Below, piece by piece: positions 32,215 through 39,842 of a DNA stretch of 39,842 nucleotides. The stretch comes from DATLED01 sp035525495. Its GTDB lineage: Bacteria; Actinomycetota; Acidimicrobiia; Acidimicrobiales; CADCTF01. The notes beneath the pieces are model-generated. The model was not told the origin of the DNA and did not search any database. It worked only from the letters and a program-made list of their open reading frames with translations. Location of the stretch: assembly GCA_035525495.1 (NCBI GenBank), contig DATLED010000033.1:1-39842 (forward strand), read 5' to 3'. A program made the translations under genes and the position numbers. The first letter of the stretch is position 1; every line of letters begins with the position of its first letter.

Positions 32215-32732
32215 CCCTTCAGGCTAGGCCCCGCGCTGTGCAACCGTTCCAAGAGGTGATCGTTGCGCCGACGTTCGCGCTCGAGGTCGGCGATGAGCTC
32301 GAACTGCCGGAGCGCTGCCTCCCGCAACTGCATCGACCCCGCCCGCTGCTCGAACGGCGCAGTGACCACCTTGGCAAGATCCTCGAGACCGGCGACTTGG
32401 TCGTGGGTCAGCGAACCGGGCTGCTCGTCGAAGACGCAGAGGTCCCGATGACGTGGTCGACCGGCCTGCCACTGGCGGTCGGCTTCGTCGCGGTCGAACT
32501 CCTTCTGCAGGCCGATGACGTCGGCGGGAAGGCCACGGGCGATGCCGAACACCGCGTCGTCGACGCGGGCCATGCCGCGCTCGGCCAGGTCGAGCAACTC
32601 GTCCCGTCGGGCCTCGTCGAGCGCGGCCCAACGGACACGTACGGCACGGGTCGCGCCGACCGCGAGCCCGATGGCGCCGCGGAGGTTGTGGGCGACGACC
32701 GAGAGGGTCGCATCGTCGATGTCGTCCGGCAT
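32211..32732 (-). CDS. HisKA-like helical protein with a truncated GAF tail
   Basis: 173 residues from ATG 32732, 7 nt after TACACT on minus (leaderless). The N-terminus VVAHNLRGAIGLAVGATRAV resembles the His-containing dimerisation helix of histidine kinases (His about residue 15). A later stretch RDLCVFDEQPGSLTHDQVAG resembles the last strand and helix of a GAF domain, but the rest of GAF is absent, as is the ATPase domain. It overlaps aceE by 4 bp and so may regulate or merely couple aceE expression. It could be a decayed sensor kinase. Confidence 0.55.
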   Translation of the reverse strand: MPDDIDDATLSVVAHNLRGAIGLAVGATRAVRVRWAALDEARRDELLDLAERGMARVDDAVFGIARGLPADVIGLQKEFDRDEADRQWQAGRPRHRDLCVFDEQPGSLTHDQVAGLEDLAKVVTAPFEQRAGSMQLREAALRQFELIADLERERRRNDHLLERLHSAGPSLKG

Positions 32733-32770
32733 GGCCGGCAGTGTACGGAGCGCCGCTAGGTTCCGGTTCG

Positions 32771-33775
32771 ATGACGATGGTCGCTTACACGGACGGCGCG
32801 TGCTCGGGGAACCCGGGTCCGGGCGGTTGGGCCTGGGCCGTTCCGAACGGGCGGTTCGCGTCGGGTGCAGTGGCGCTGACGACGAACCAGCGGATGGAGA
32901 TCCAGGCCGTGCTCGACGCCGTGCGGTCGATCGACGGACCCCTCGAGATCGTGAGTGACTCGACCTACGTCGTCCACTGCTTCCGGGACCGATGGTGGGA
33001 GGGATGGCTGCGGAAGGGGTGGGTGAACTCCGCCAAGAAGCCCGTCGCCAACCGCGACCTCTGGGAGCCGCTGATCGACGCGTATCGGGCCGACCCGCAG
33101 CGGCTGCGCTTCACGTGGGTGAAGGGCCACAGTGGCGATCCGATGAACGACATCGTCGACCGGCTGGCGGTCGAGGCCGCGCTCACGCAGGCCGGACGGT
33201 CCGGAGACGATCCCCCGACCGAGCTCGGCCCGGCCGATCTCCCCAGCGGTCCGGGCGCGCCCGACCCCCGCGTCCCCGTCGGTCACAAGCTCCTCGTGAT
33301 CGGGCACAAGCCGGCGGACCTGTTCGGGTACGACGAGAACCTGCTGACCGGCGAGCTGCGTCGCCGTCTGACCGACGTGCTGGTAGCGAAGGCCGAGCTC
33401 CACGACGACCTCGTCGTGCTGAGCGGACTCGGGCTCGGCGCCGAGCAGCTCGGTGCGGAGGCGGCAGCGAAGGCGGGCATTCCCTACGTCGCCGTGCTGC
33501 CGTACCCCGACCCGGACTCGATGTGGCCGCCTCTGTCGCAGGAGCGATTTCATTCGCTCCTCGACGGTGCCATGTCGACGGTGCTGCTGCAGGCGAAGAA
33601 GCCGGAGACGAGGCAGCGGGCGGGGGCGTCCCTGGCCCGCCGGGATGCGTGGTTGTACCGCCATGCGGACGAAGGCGTGGCCGTGTGGGACGGTGCCGAT
33701 CCGATCGTCGGGCGCATGGTGCGGTCGCTGAGGGACCACGTCGGCGAGGACGAGGTGTGGCTGCTCGAGCCGTAG
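32771..33775 (+). CDS. fusion of RNase HI and YpsA-type SLOG domain
   Basis: 334 residues from ATG 32771, 8 nt after TAGGTT (32757-32762). Residues 1-150 are RNase HI: YTDGACSGNPGPGGWA (Asp8), NQRMEIQAV, VSDSTYVV and GHSGDPMNDIVDRLA hold the four catalytic acids. After a Pro-rich linker, residues about 180-330 match the YpsA/DUF1273 SLOG domain (LLVIGHKPADLFGYDENL, LSGLGLGAEQLGAEAAAKAG, YPDPDSMWPPLSQERFHSLL), a Rossmann-like domain proposed to bind nucleotide ligands. The stop overlaps hyuA by 19 bp. Confidence 0.9.
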   Translation: MTMVAYTDGACSGNPGPGGWAWAVPNGRFASGAVALTTNQRMEIQAVLDAVRSIDGPLEIVSDSTYVVHCFRDRWWEGWLRKGWVNSAKKPVANRDLWEPLIDAYRADPQRLRFTWVKGHSGDPMNDIVDRLAVEAALTQAGRSGDDPPTELGPADLPSGPGAPDPRVPVGHKLLVIGHKPADLFGYDENLLTGELRRRLTDVLVAKAELHDDLVVLSGLGLGAEQLGAEAAAKAGIPYVAVLPYPDPDSMWPPLSQERFHSLLDGAMSTVLLQAKKPETRQRAGASLARRDAWLYRHADEGVAVWDGADPIVGRMVRSLRDHVGEDEVWLLEP

Positions 33776-35562
33776 GCGTCGACACGGGCGGGACCTTCAC
33801 CGACGTCGTCGGCGGCGACGGGCGCATCGCCAAGGTGCTGTCCTCCCGTGAGGATCCGGCTGCGTCGGTGCGCGAGGGGCTGGACCTGCTGGGCAGTGGG
33901 TTCGAGTCGCTGGCGCACGGCACGACCGTGGCGACCAACGCCGTCCTCGAACGGCGGGGTGGGCGGGTTGCGCTGGTGACGACCGCGGGGTTCGCCGACG
34001 TGATCGAGATCGGTCGACAGGATCGTCCGTCGCTGTACGACCCGTTCGCCGATCGGCCCGAGCCGCTGGTACCTCGGGCGTTGCGCTTCGAGGTCGGCGG
34101 GCGGATGGGACCGCGGGGTGAGGAGCTCGAGCCGCTCGACGTGGAGGGCTTGCGGGCGTTGTCGATCCCAGACGACGTCGCGTGCATCGCCGTCTGCTTC
34201 CTGCACGCCGACCTCGATCCTTCGCACGAGCGGGAGGCGGCGCGGGTGTTGCGGGGGCGGGGCTTCGACGTGACGTGCTCGACCGAGGTGTCGCCGGAGT
34301 TCCGGGAGTTCGAGCGGACGGCGACGACGGTGCTGAACGCCTATCTCCGACCGCCGTGTCGTCGATACCTGGAGAAGCTGGTGTCGTTGGCGGACGAGGT
34401 GACGGTGCTCACGTCGGCGGGCGGCCTCGTGTCGCTGTCGGATGCCGCCGAGCGACCGGCGGCGCTGTTGGTGTCGGGCCCGGCGGGGGGCGTTGCGGCC
34501 GCGGCGAACGCGGCAGTGGCGGCCGGGTTCCCCGATGCGGTCACGTTCGACATGGGGGGCACGAGCACCGATGTGTGCCTCGTGCTCGGGGGACGGCCGG
34601 CGCCGGCTGCGCAACGTTCCGTCAGCGGCTTCCCGGTCCGACTGCCTTCGTTGGACGTGCACACGATCGGCGCCGGCGGCGGGTCGATCGCCTCGCTCGA
34701 CCCCGGTGGTGCCCTGGTGGTCGGACCGCGCAGTGCGGGGGCGGCGCCGGGCCCGGCGTGCTACGGATTCGGGGGAGTCGAGGCGACGGTGACCGACGCG
34801 GATCTCGTCGCTGGTCGGATCGACGGCGGCGCCGAGTTCCCCGGGCTCGGCGTGTTGGACGTCTCGGCCGCGGTGGCGGCGTTGGCTCGGGCGGGTGTGG
34901 CTGCCGAGGGCGTCCTGGCGGTGGTCGACGAGTCGATGGTGCAGGCCGTGCGGTCGGTCTCGGTCGCCCGCGGCGTCGACCCTCGGCAGCTGGCGCTGGT
35001 CGCCTTCGGTGGGGCCGGACCGCTGCATGCGTGCGCCGTGGCGTCGGCGCTCGGCATGCCGGTGGTGATCGTGCCGCCTCGGGCCGGCGTGCTGTCGGCG
35101 GTCGGCGTGTTGGGTGCATCGCGGCAGGCCGACCTGGTGCGCTCGTGGCCGCCGGGGGCCGACGTCGAGGGCCTTGACGACGCGCTCGTCGACCTGGCGG
35201 CGGCGGCGAGTCGGATGGTCGGAGGGGGCGCGGTCGTCGACGTGGCGGTCGACTGCCGGTACGAGGGGCAGTCGCACGAGTTGACGGTGCCCTCGGTCTC
35301 GGACTTCGTCCCCGAGCACGCGCGGCGCAACGGGTACGTGCGGGAGTCGGGCGTCGTCGAGGTGGTGGCCTTGCGGGCGACGGCCCGGACGTCGCCGGGT
35401 GGTGGTCGACTGGGCGGGGTCGGCGGCACCCGGAGGTCCGGGGTCGTGGGGCCGGTGGTGCTGTCCGAACCCGACTGCACGGTGTGGGTCGCCGAGGGAT
35501 GGCGGGCCGATGTCCACGAGGGCTCCGGGTCGTGGATCCTGACGCGGGTGGCGCGTCCGTGA
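33757..35562 (+). CDS. hydantoinase/oxoprolinase family protein, A-type subunit
   Basis: 601 residues from GTG 33757, inside the end of the RNase H fusion. The N-terminal GVDTGGTFTDVV and AHGTTVATNAVLERRGGRVA, and ASAGG-like and DMGGTSTDVCLV strands, are those of HyuA ATP-dependent N-methylhydantoinase or 5-oxoprolinase subunits. The enzyme hydrolyses cyclic amides at the expense of ATP together with the B subunit encoded next. Substrate not known. Confidence 0.92.
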   Translation: MAARAVGVDTGGTFTDVVGGDGRIAKVLSSREDPAASVREGLDLLGSGFESLAHGTTVATNAVLERRGGRVALVTTAGFADVIEIGRQDRPSLYDPFADRPEPLVPRALRFEVGGRMGPRGEELEPLDVEGLRALSIPDDVACIAVCFLHADLDPSHEREAARVLRGRGFDVTCSTEVSPEFREFERTATTVLNAYLRPPCRRYLEKLVSLADEVTVLTSAGGLVSLSDAAERPAALLVSGPAGGVAAAANAAVAAGFPDAVTFDMGGTSTDVCLVLGGRPAPAAQRSVSGFPVRLPSLDVHTIGAGGGSIASLDPGGALVVGPRSAGAAPGPACYGFGGVEATVTDADLVAGRIDGGAEFPGLGVLDVSAAVAALARAGVAAEGVLAVVDESMVQAVRSVSVARGVDPRQLALVAFGGAGPLHACAVASALGMPVVIVPPRAGVLSAVGVLGASRQADLVRSWPPGADVEGLDDALVDLAAAASRMVGGGAVVDVAVDCRYEGQSHELTVPSVSDFVPEHARRNGYVRESGVVEVVALRATARTSPGGGRLGGVGGTRRSGVVGPVVLSEPDCTVWVAEGWRADVHEGSGSWILTRVARP

Positions 35563-37193
35563 TGTCGCTCGACGCGGCGACGCTGCAGGTTCTGATCGCG
35601 CGACTGACGGGCGTCGCGCACGAGATGGGGGAGGTCCTGCGGCGGGCGGCCTTCTCGCCCAACATCAAGGAGCGCGCCGACTGCTCGTCGGCGTTGTTCA
35701 CGGCTGACGGTTCACTGCTCGTGCAGGCCGAGCACATCCCCGTCCATCTGGGGTCGATGCCGGCATCGGTCGCGGCCGCCATCTCGGCCGTCGGCTCGGC
35801 GCGGCTGGCTCCGGGCGACCAGGTGATCCTCAACGACCCGTTCGCCGGAGGGACGCACCTCAACGACATCACGTTGGTGGCGCCGTGCTTCGTCGACGGG
35901 CGGTTGGTGGGCTGGGCGGCGAATCGCGCGCACCACGCCGACGTGGGAGGGATGGCGCCGGGCTCGATCCCACCCGAGGCGACCGAGATCCAACAGGAGG
36001 GGTTCCGGATGCCGCCGGTCGTGCTGAGCGAGGATGTGGTGCGGTTGTTGTGCGCCAACTCGCGGACGCCGAAGGAGCGCCGTGGCGACCTCGACGCACA
36101 GATCGGGGCCAACGCCATCGGCGTGGAACGGCTGGCCGCATTCGCGGGTGCGCCGTTGGACGAGCTGCTGGCCTATGGCGAGCGGCGGATGCGAGCGGCG
36201 TTGGCGGCGGTGCCGGACGGGACGTACTCCTTCGCCGATGTCCTTGACTCGTCGGGCCCCGGGGAGTCACAGCGTTCGCCGGTGCCGGTGTCCGTGTCGG
36301 TCGTCATCGCGGGCGACTCGGTGGTCTTCGACTTCACCGGTTCGGCGCCGCAGACGTCCGGCAACGTCAACGCCGTGCTGGCCGTGACCGAGTCGTGCGT
36401 CGCATTCGCGCTGCGGTCGGCCGTCGACCCGACCTTGCCGTCGAACGGTGGGACGATGCGGCCGGTGCGGGTGGAGGCTCCGGCCGGCTCGGTGGTCGCG
36501 GCGTCGACGCCGGCGGCCGTGGGCGCGGGAAACGTGGAGGTGTCGCAGCGGATCGCCGACGTCTGTCTCGGCGCCTTGGCCCAGGCGATCCCCCTGCGCG
36601 TCGGCGCCGCGTCGCAGGGGACGATGAACAACCTGATCGTCGGTGGCGACGGCTGGGTCTACTACGAGACCGTTGCCGGCGGTCAGGGCGGACGCCCCTC
36701 GGTCCGCGGCGCCGGGGCCGGAGGCGCCGCGATGAGCGGCGTGCACACCGGGATGACGAACAGTGTCGACGAAGGACACCAGTTGGGCGAGCCGCGACCT
36801 GGGCAGTCGGGCATTCACACGAACATGACGAATACGTCCAACACTCCCGCAGAGGCTCTGGAACGGGCGTTCCCGATGAGGGTGCTGCAGTACCGCCTTC
36901 GCCGTAGCAGCGGCGGAGCCGGCTTCTCACCCGGGGGCGAGGGCATCGAGCGAGATCTGCTCATGTTGGAGGACGTCACCGTGTCCCTCATCACCGAGCG
37001 ACGCAACTCGCAGCCGTGGGGCCTTGCGGGCGGCGAGCCTGGTGCAACTGGCGAGAACTGGTTGCTGCCGCAAGGTGATGAGAGTCGCGCGGAGCGACTG
37101 CTCGACAAGTGCACGCTCCGTCTGCGGCGCGGCGATGTCCTCCGAATGCTCACGCCGGGTGGTGGCGGGTGGGGAGTCGCGCCGCTGCTGTGA
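35562..37193 (+). CDS. hydantoinase/oxoprolinase family protein, B-type subunit
   Basis: 543 residues from ATG 35562, overlapping the A-subunit stop by 1 bp. HyuB motifs: LIARLTGVAHEMGEVLRRAA, SPNIKERADCSSALF, EHIPVHLGSMPASV, NDPFAGGTHLNDITLV. Around residue 390 the usual SG(V/I)HTxMTN motif occurs twice 24 residues apart (MSGVHTGMTN, then SGIHTNMTNT), a local duplication in a normally single motif. The gene ends 5 bp before the convergent toxin stop. Confidence 0.92.
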   Translation: MSLDAATLQVLIARLTGVAHEMGEVLRRAAFSPNIKERADCSSALFTADGSLLVQAEHIPVHLGSMPASVAAAISAVGSARLAPGDQVILNDPFAGGTHLNDITLVAPCFVDGRLVGWAANRAHHADVGGMAPGSIPPEATEIQQEGFRMPPVVLSEDVVRLLCANSRTPKERRGDLDAQIGANAIGVERLAAFAGAPLDELLAYGERRMRAALAAVPDGTYSFADVLDSSGPGESQRSPVPVSVSVVIAGDSVVFDFTGSAPQTSGNVNAVLAVTESCVAFALRSAVDPTLPSNGGTMRPVRVEAPAGSVVAASTPAAVGAGNVEVSQRIADVCLGALAQAIPLRVGAASQGTMNNLIVGGDGWVYYETVAGGQGGRPSVRGAGAGGAAMSGVHTGMTNSVDEGHQLGEPRPGQSGIHTNMTNTSNTPAEALERAFPMRVLQYRLRRSSGGAGFSPGGEGIERDLLMLEDVTVSLITERRNSQPWGLAGGEPGATGENWLLPQGDESRAERLLDKCTLRLRRGDVLRMLTPGGGGWGVAPLL

Positions 37194-37198
37194 CTTTT

Positions 37199-37600
37199 TC
37201 AGGAGGGGGCGACGACAGCGAGCCCGAGGTCGATGGCGGCGGCCGCCATTCGCTCGTCGTAGGTGCACACCCGAGCGAGATCGGCGCCGATCTCGATCGC
37301 CGTGGCCAGGTGGATCGCGTCGAGCGACCGGAGCTCCGAGGGTAGGAGTGCGCCGGCCGCCCGGAGGACCCGATCGTTGACGCGGATCACGTCAAGCCGC
37401 CGGAGGACGTCCTCGCCGCGGGTCACTACGTCTAGGCCGAAGGGGAGGAGCGCACGCGCTACTTCCGTCCGGGAGAGCGCGCTGGTGAGCAAAGGCCGTT
37501 TGCGGCGTACGTACCGTCGCAACGTTGCGGACTCGGGTTCTCGTACGGCCAGCTTCACGACGGCGGACGAGTCGAGGTAGGTCGCCCGTTCAGCGCTCAT
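37199..37600 (-). CDS. vapC: PIN-domain toxin (VapC family), second pair
   Basis: 133 residues, MSAERATYLDSSAVVKLAVR. PIN-domain acids in YLDSSAVV, in SRTEVARALL and in RSLDAIHLATA. The start overlaps the antitoxin stop by 11 bp. It is related to but distinct from the toxin at 22568-22978. Confidence 0.92.
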   Translation of the reverse strand: MSAERATYLDSSAVVKLAVREPESATLRRYVRRKRPLLTSALSRTEVARALLPFGLDVVTRGEDVLRRLDVIRVNDRVLRAAGALLPSELRSLDAIHLATAIEIGADLARVCTYDERMAAAAIDLGLAVVAPS

Positions 37601-37865
37601 CGCGACGGAGGCGAGCGAGGATCTGAGAGGCGGTTGGCAGGTTCTTGGGCGTGACCAGCGGCTCGGGCAGATCCTCGATGGAGGACGTGGCTGCGGTGAC
37701 GTCGCCGGTCGCTCGCAACTGTTCGAGGGTCCCCCGATCGGGAAGGGGCGCGAGCACGGCGACTGGTCGACCTCGGTCGGTGACTTCGATCGTCTCGCCG
37801 GCTTCGACGAGTCGGAGCAACTCGCTTGCTCGCTGTCTCAACTCGCGAACCCCTACCGTCGTCAT
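37590..37865 (-). CDS. Phd/YefM-type antitoxin, second pair
   Basis: 91 residues, MTTVGVRELRQRASELLRLV then ETIEVTDRGRPVAVLAPLPD. Same fold as the antitoxin at 22980-23249. The C-terminal PTASQILARLRRDER probably wraps the toxin. A palindrome at 37864-37883 overlaps the start codon. Confidence 0.92.
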   Translation of the reverse strand: MTTVGVRELRQRASELLRLVEAGETIEVTDRGRPVAVLAPLPDRGTLEQLRATGDVTAATSSIEDLPEPLVTPKNLPTASQILARLRRDER

Positions 37866-37883
37866 GTGCTAGTTGTAGCACAT
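37864..37883. promoter_or_regulatory. operator-like inverted repeat at the antitoxin start
   Basis: ATGTGCTA (37864-37871), GTTG, TAGCACAT (37876-37883): perfect 8-bp arms. It overlaps the ATG at 37865, and the -10-like TACAAC on minus lies in it. Antitoxin binding here would block the operon's own promoter. Confidence 0.5.
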
Positions 37884-38007
37884 ACGGGTGACAGGTCTGC
37901 GTGTCCTCAGGTGACCAACTTCGACTCTGCGCGGGGGAGGGTGGGGTGACCCGGCCGCTCGATAGCACGCCGAGCGTCTCGCCCGAACCGGGAATCGGCG
38001 CGCCCCG

Positions 38008-38058
38008 CGTTCTGGGTGGGCTCAACGACCTGTGAGGTCGTTCAGCCCACCCAGAACG
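38008..38058. terminator. 24-bp stem hairpin with one mismatch
   Basis: CGTTCTGGGTGGGCTCAACG and the following bases (38008-38031) pair with 38035-38058 around a 3-nt loop, with one C-C mismatch at the same GCTCA position as in the hairpin at 17570-17615. It ends the peptide-ligase remnant. The rest of the 37866-38489 gap holds that remnant, the non-coding end of the IS, and an 18-bp palindrome. Confidence 0.6.
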
Positions 38059-38306
38059 GGGGGAGCAGTGGTTCGATGACCGCAGGACGCTTGCCGATCG
38101 ACGAGCGCAGCTGCTCGATGGGACAAGACGTGCAGTCGACGACGCGCCCCGTCCCGCTGCTTCTCCGGCAGGAACGAGAAGTAGGAGTCGATCACCTCGG
38201 GTTCTGGAGCGCTGCACGACACGAAGACGAACTCGCACTGATCGAAGCGGTGCAGCATCAGGGTGGCGAGGAGGTAGCGATGCTCGAGGCCCGGGATGCG
38301 ATCGAG
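38037..38306 (-). pseudogene. remnant of a PGM1-like peptide ligase (pre-ATP-grasp region)
   Basis: On minus, after an in-frame TAG (38309-38307), the frame reads LDRIPGLEHRYLLATLMLHR, continues FDQCEFVFVSCSAPEPEVID and SYFSFLPEKQRDGARRRL, which follows the ERYLFLL...YVTS...DYYL.LLPG pattern of the pre-ATP-grasp part of PGM1-type peptide ligases. A one-base shift then gives VVDCTSCPIEQLRSSIGKRP before a TGA at the hairpin. Both ends of the family are missing. The call is from memory of the family pattern, so it needs a database check. Confidence 0.45.
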
Positions 38307-38412
38307 CTAGGAGACTGCTGAACAACGCGTGACTCGCGGCGGCCGGGGTCTGGCCGACTCCCCGTTGAACCGGCTCGGTCGGGGTTTGGGTGGGAATGGC
38401 TGTTGGGTTCGT

Positions 38413-38430
38413 GCGGTTCCGCGGAACCGC
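38413..38430. terminator. 18-bp perfect palindrome downstream of the transposase
   Basis: GCGGTTCCGCGGAACCGC is its own reverse complement and lies 60 bp after the transposase stop. As RNA it could form a short-looped hairpin. Most likely part of the IS end. Confidence 0.4.
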
Positions 38431-38489
38431 TTTGGCGGCTGACGCGGCTCGGGGGCGGCGTGTTGGGACACGCGTCGGCGGCGTTGCGG

Positions 38490-39842
38490 TCAGGCGATGG
38501 CCCAGCCGCCGTCGTCGTGTTGGAGTCCGAGGTTGAGGAGTCGTCGGAGGTTGAGGGCGGCGGCGCGGTGGGTGAGCCACAGCTGGTTGCGTTCGACGCC
38601 GCGGTAGCGGAGGCGGCGGTTGTTGTTGGCGACGAGCCAGGCGAGGGTGCGTTCGATCATGGGCCGCAGGGTCCGGTAGCGGAGCGCGAAGTCGGGGTCT
38701 TTGGCGGCGGCGCGGGCGGCGCGGAGCTCGGGGTCATAGGGGTGGACCTTGAGTGTGCGTCCATCCTTGGCGGTCGTGCACTGGGTTCGGAGGGGGCACC
38801 CGGCGCAGAGTTTCCCGAAGGTGGCGTTGAGTTTGCGGGTGAGGGCGACGGTGTGGCCGGCGGGGCAGGTGACCGTCGAGTTCTCGGTGTCGAGGGTGAA
38901 GTCGTCGGTGGTGAACCCGCCGGGGACCGCCGAGCGCAGCGGGATCGGTTTGATGGTGGCGCCGTGGCCGAGCGCGTTGAGCTTGGCCCGCAGCTTGCCG
39001 GAGCCGTAGGCGGAGTCGCCGAGCACGTCGACGGGTTCGGTCTCGCCGGCCAACAGGTCGAGGGCGGTTTCGGCGTCGGGGGTGTTCCCGGGGGTGATGG
39101 CGACGTCGGTGATGAGGCCGGTCTCGGGTTCGGCCGCGGCGTGGGCCTTGTAGCCGTCGCGGTAGTCGTGGACGGTCTTGTGGACGTGGCGGGACTCGGG
39201 ATCGACGACCGACACGACCCGGTCGGGGGCGACCCGCTCGGCGATCCGCCACGTGCCCGGCTCGTCGCCGGGCTCGACGTCCTGGCCGGCGACCAGCGCC
39301 AACAAGCCGACGGCGTCGGCCGCCTCGTCGTCGAGGACCTCTCCTTCCAGGGTGGCGATGATGGTGAGGGCGTCGTTGACGAGCTCGGTCACCAGCCCCG
39401 CTTTGGCGGCCGGGTCGTCCCAGGCGATGTTCGGTTTCGCCGGGGTCGAGTAGTCGCGGGCCAAGGTGGCGTCGCCGGCCGCGGGAACGACCCGCAGGAC
39501 CCGGCGGATGGCGGCGATCAGCTGGGTCACGGTGTCCTGGGTGGCGACCGCGTCGTCGAGGACCGTCGAGTCCAGCGCCCGCCGAGCCCGCCCCTTCAAG
39601 ATCCCCGTCGCCGAGACGACGTCGCGCACCGCGTCGAAGATCCGCTCCGGGCGATCGGACTGGCGGAGCCGGTTCCGCCAATAGGTGAGGACGGTCGGGT
39701 GGATCCCTGGCGCGTCGATCGCCAGCCCGGCCGCCACTTTCCAGGCGATGTTCTGGCGCAACGCGTCCGCGGCATAGCGATCCGACAGACCCTCGAGCGC
39801 CTGGAGGACCAGCGTCGCCGCGATCACGTCCGCCGGGACCGA
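38490..39842 (-). CDS. IS1182-family transposase, 5' end outside the window
   Basis: 451 codons visible to the right edge, open throughout (the edge begins SVPADVIAATLVLQALEGLS). The DDE core is seen as RRALDSTVLDDAVATQD, PVDVLGDSAYGSGKLRAKLN and a C-terminal Glu region near MIERTLAWLVANNNRRLRYR, with the Cys-rich block TCPAGHTV...CAGCPLRTQC typical of IS1182. The first 40 or so residues are cut by the window, so the start is not visible. No frameshift or stop in the visible part, so it may be active. Confidence 0.92.
   Translation of the reverse strand, partial: SVPADVIAATLVLQALEGLSDRYAADALRQNIAWKVAAGLAIDAPGIHPTVLTYWRNRLRQSDRPERIFDAVRDVVSATGILKGRARRALDSTVLDDAVATQDTVTQLIAAIRRVLRVVPAAGDATLARDYSTPAKPNIAWDDPAAKAGLVTELVNDALTIIATLEGEVLDDEAADAVGLLALVAGQDVEPGDEPGTWRIAERVAPDRVVSVVDPESRHVHKTVHDYRDGYKAHAAAEPETGLITDVAITPGNTPDAETALDLLAGETEPVDVLGDSAYGSGKLRAKLNALGHGATIKPIPLRSAVPGGFTTDDFTLDTENSTVTCPAGHTVALTRKLNATFGKLCAGCPLRTQCTTAKDGRTLKVHPYDPELRAARAAAKDPDFALRYRTLRPMIERTLAWLVANNNRRLRYRGVERNQLWLTHRAAALNLRRLLNLGLQHDDGGWAIA

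Larger units (their letters stand above)
38310..39842 (-). mobile_element. IS1182-type insertion sequence, one end outside the window
   Basis: The transposase reading off the right edge and about 170 bp of non-coding DNA beyond its stop (38321-38489) make up the visible part. The exact left boundary is not visible as a terminal repeat; the change from peptide-ligase remnant to this DNA falls near 38310-38330. No target duplication can be checked because the other end is missing. Confidence 0.6.

Overview
This is a high-GC window with dense, short-spaced genes, frequent GTG starts and many starts placed 6 to 9 nt after a TANNNT -10 box, which is the leaderless layout usual in actinobacteria. 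The gene content (WS/DGAT acyltransferase, SufCSU-type iron-sulfur assembly, homodimeric aceE, stand-alone LigD-like polymerase, DUF5655, DinB/maleylpyruvate-isomerase-like protein, amylo-1,6-glucosidase) fits an actinomycete. My best guess is class Acidimicrobiia, but that is inference from gene content only.

Layout. 1-162: tail of a SufC-like ATPase. 405-2940: WS/DGAT acyltransferase plus zinc alcohol dehydrogenase. 10160-2951 (minus): ferredoxin, 2-hydroxyacid dehydrogenase, TIM-barrel isomerase and a long lyase-like/glycosyltransferase fusion, then a lipoprotein L,D-transpeptidase and a GT-C glycosyltransferase. 10199-10570: DUF5655 protein. 13066-10586 (minus): sufC-sufS-sufU, divergent from a glycogen debranching enzyme and separated from it by a 12+12 bp palindrome. 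15266-18857: small unknown gene, M3 oligopeptidase behind a tandemly duplicated start region, and a serine beta-lactamase-like hydrolase. 23249-18823 (minus): toxin-antitoxin pair, NHEJ-type polymerase, MBL hydrolase, nitroreductase, DinB protein and kinase-like phosphotransferase. 23328-27294 (plus): acyl-CoA dehydrogenase, membrane-anchored protein, an unexplained 230-nt transcribed-looking element, a small Cys-containing protein, an amidohydrolase and an alpha/beta hydrolase lacking its serine. 32732-27307 (minus): a sensor-like fragment coupled to aceE, a HhH DNA-repair protein, a membrane protein, thiS and thiE. 32771-37193 (plus): RNase H-SLOG fusion and hydantoinase/oxoprolinase A and B. 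37865-37199: second toxin-antitoxin pair. 37866-38489: hairpin and a broken peptide-ligase remnant. 38490-39842: IS1182-type transposase running off the right edge.

How it fits together. Most of the window is housekeeping or catabolic chromosome (lipid storage, glycogen breakdown, Fe-S assembly, pyruvate oxidation, thiamine synthesis), with accessory signs towards the right edge (TA pair, gene remnant, IS). The most unusual material is non-coding: (i) 25079-25308, with a 16-nt Shine-Dalgarno-like stretch nearly fully complementary to the 16S rRNA tail, an internal 9-nt sequence that can pair back onto it, and a 13-bp UUCG-capped terminator; (ii) the palindrome sitting between the sufC and debranching-enzyme -10 boxes; (iii) the 39-bp tandem duplication that turned the oligopeptidase start into a 26-residue upstream ORF ending in an ATGA overlap; and (iv) a family of long intergenic hairpins sharing a GGG-rich core followed by GCTCA. 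Functions are assigned by reading protein motifs by eye; no database search was run.
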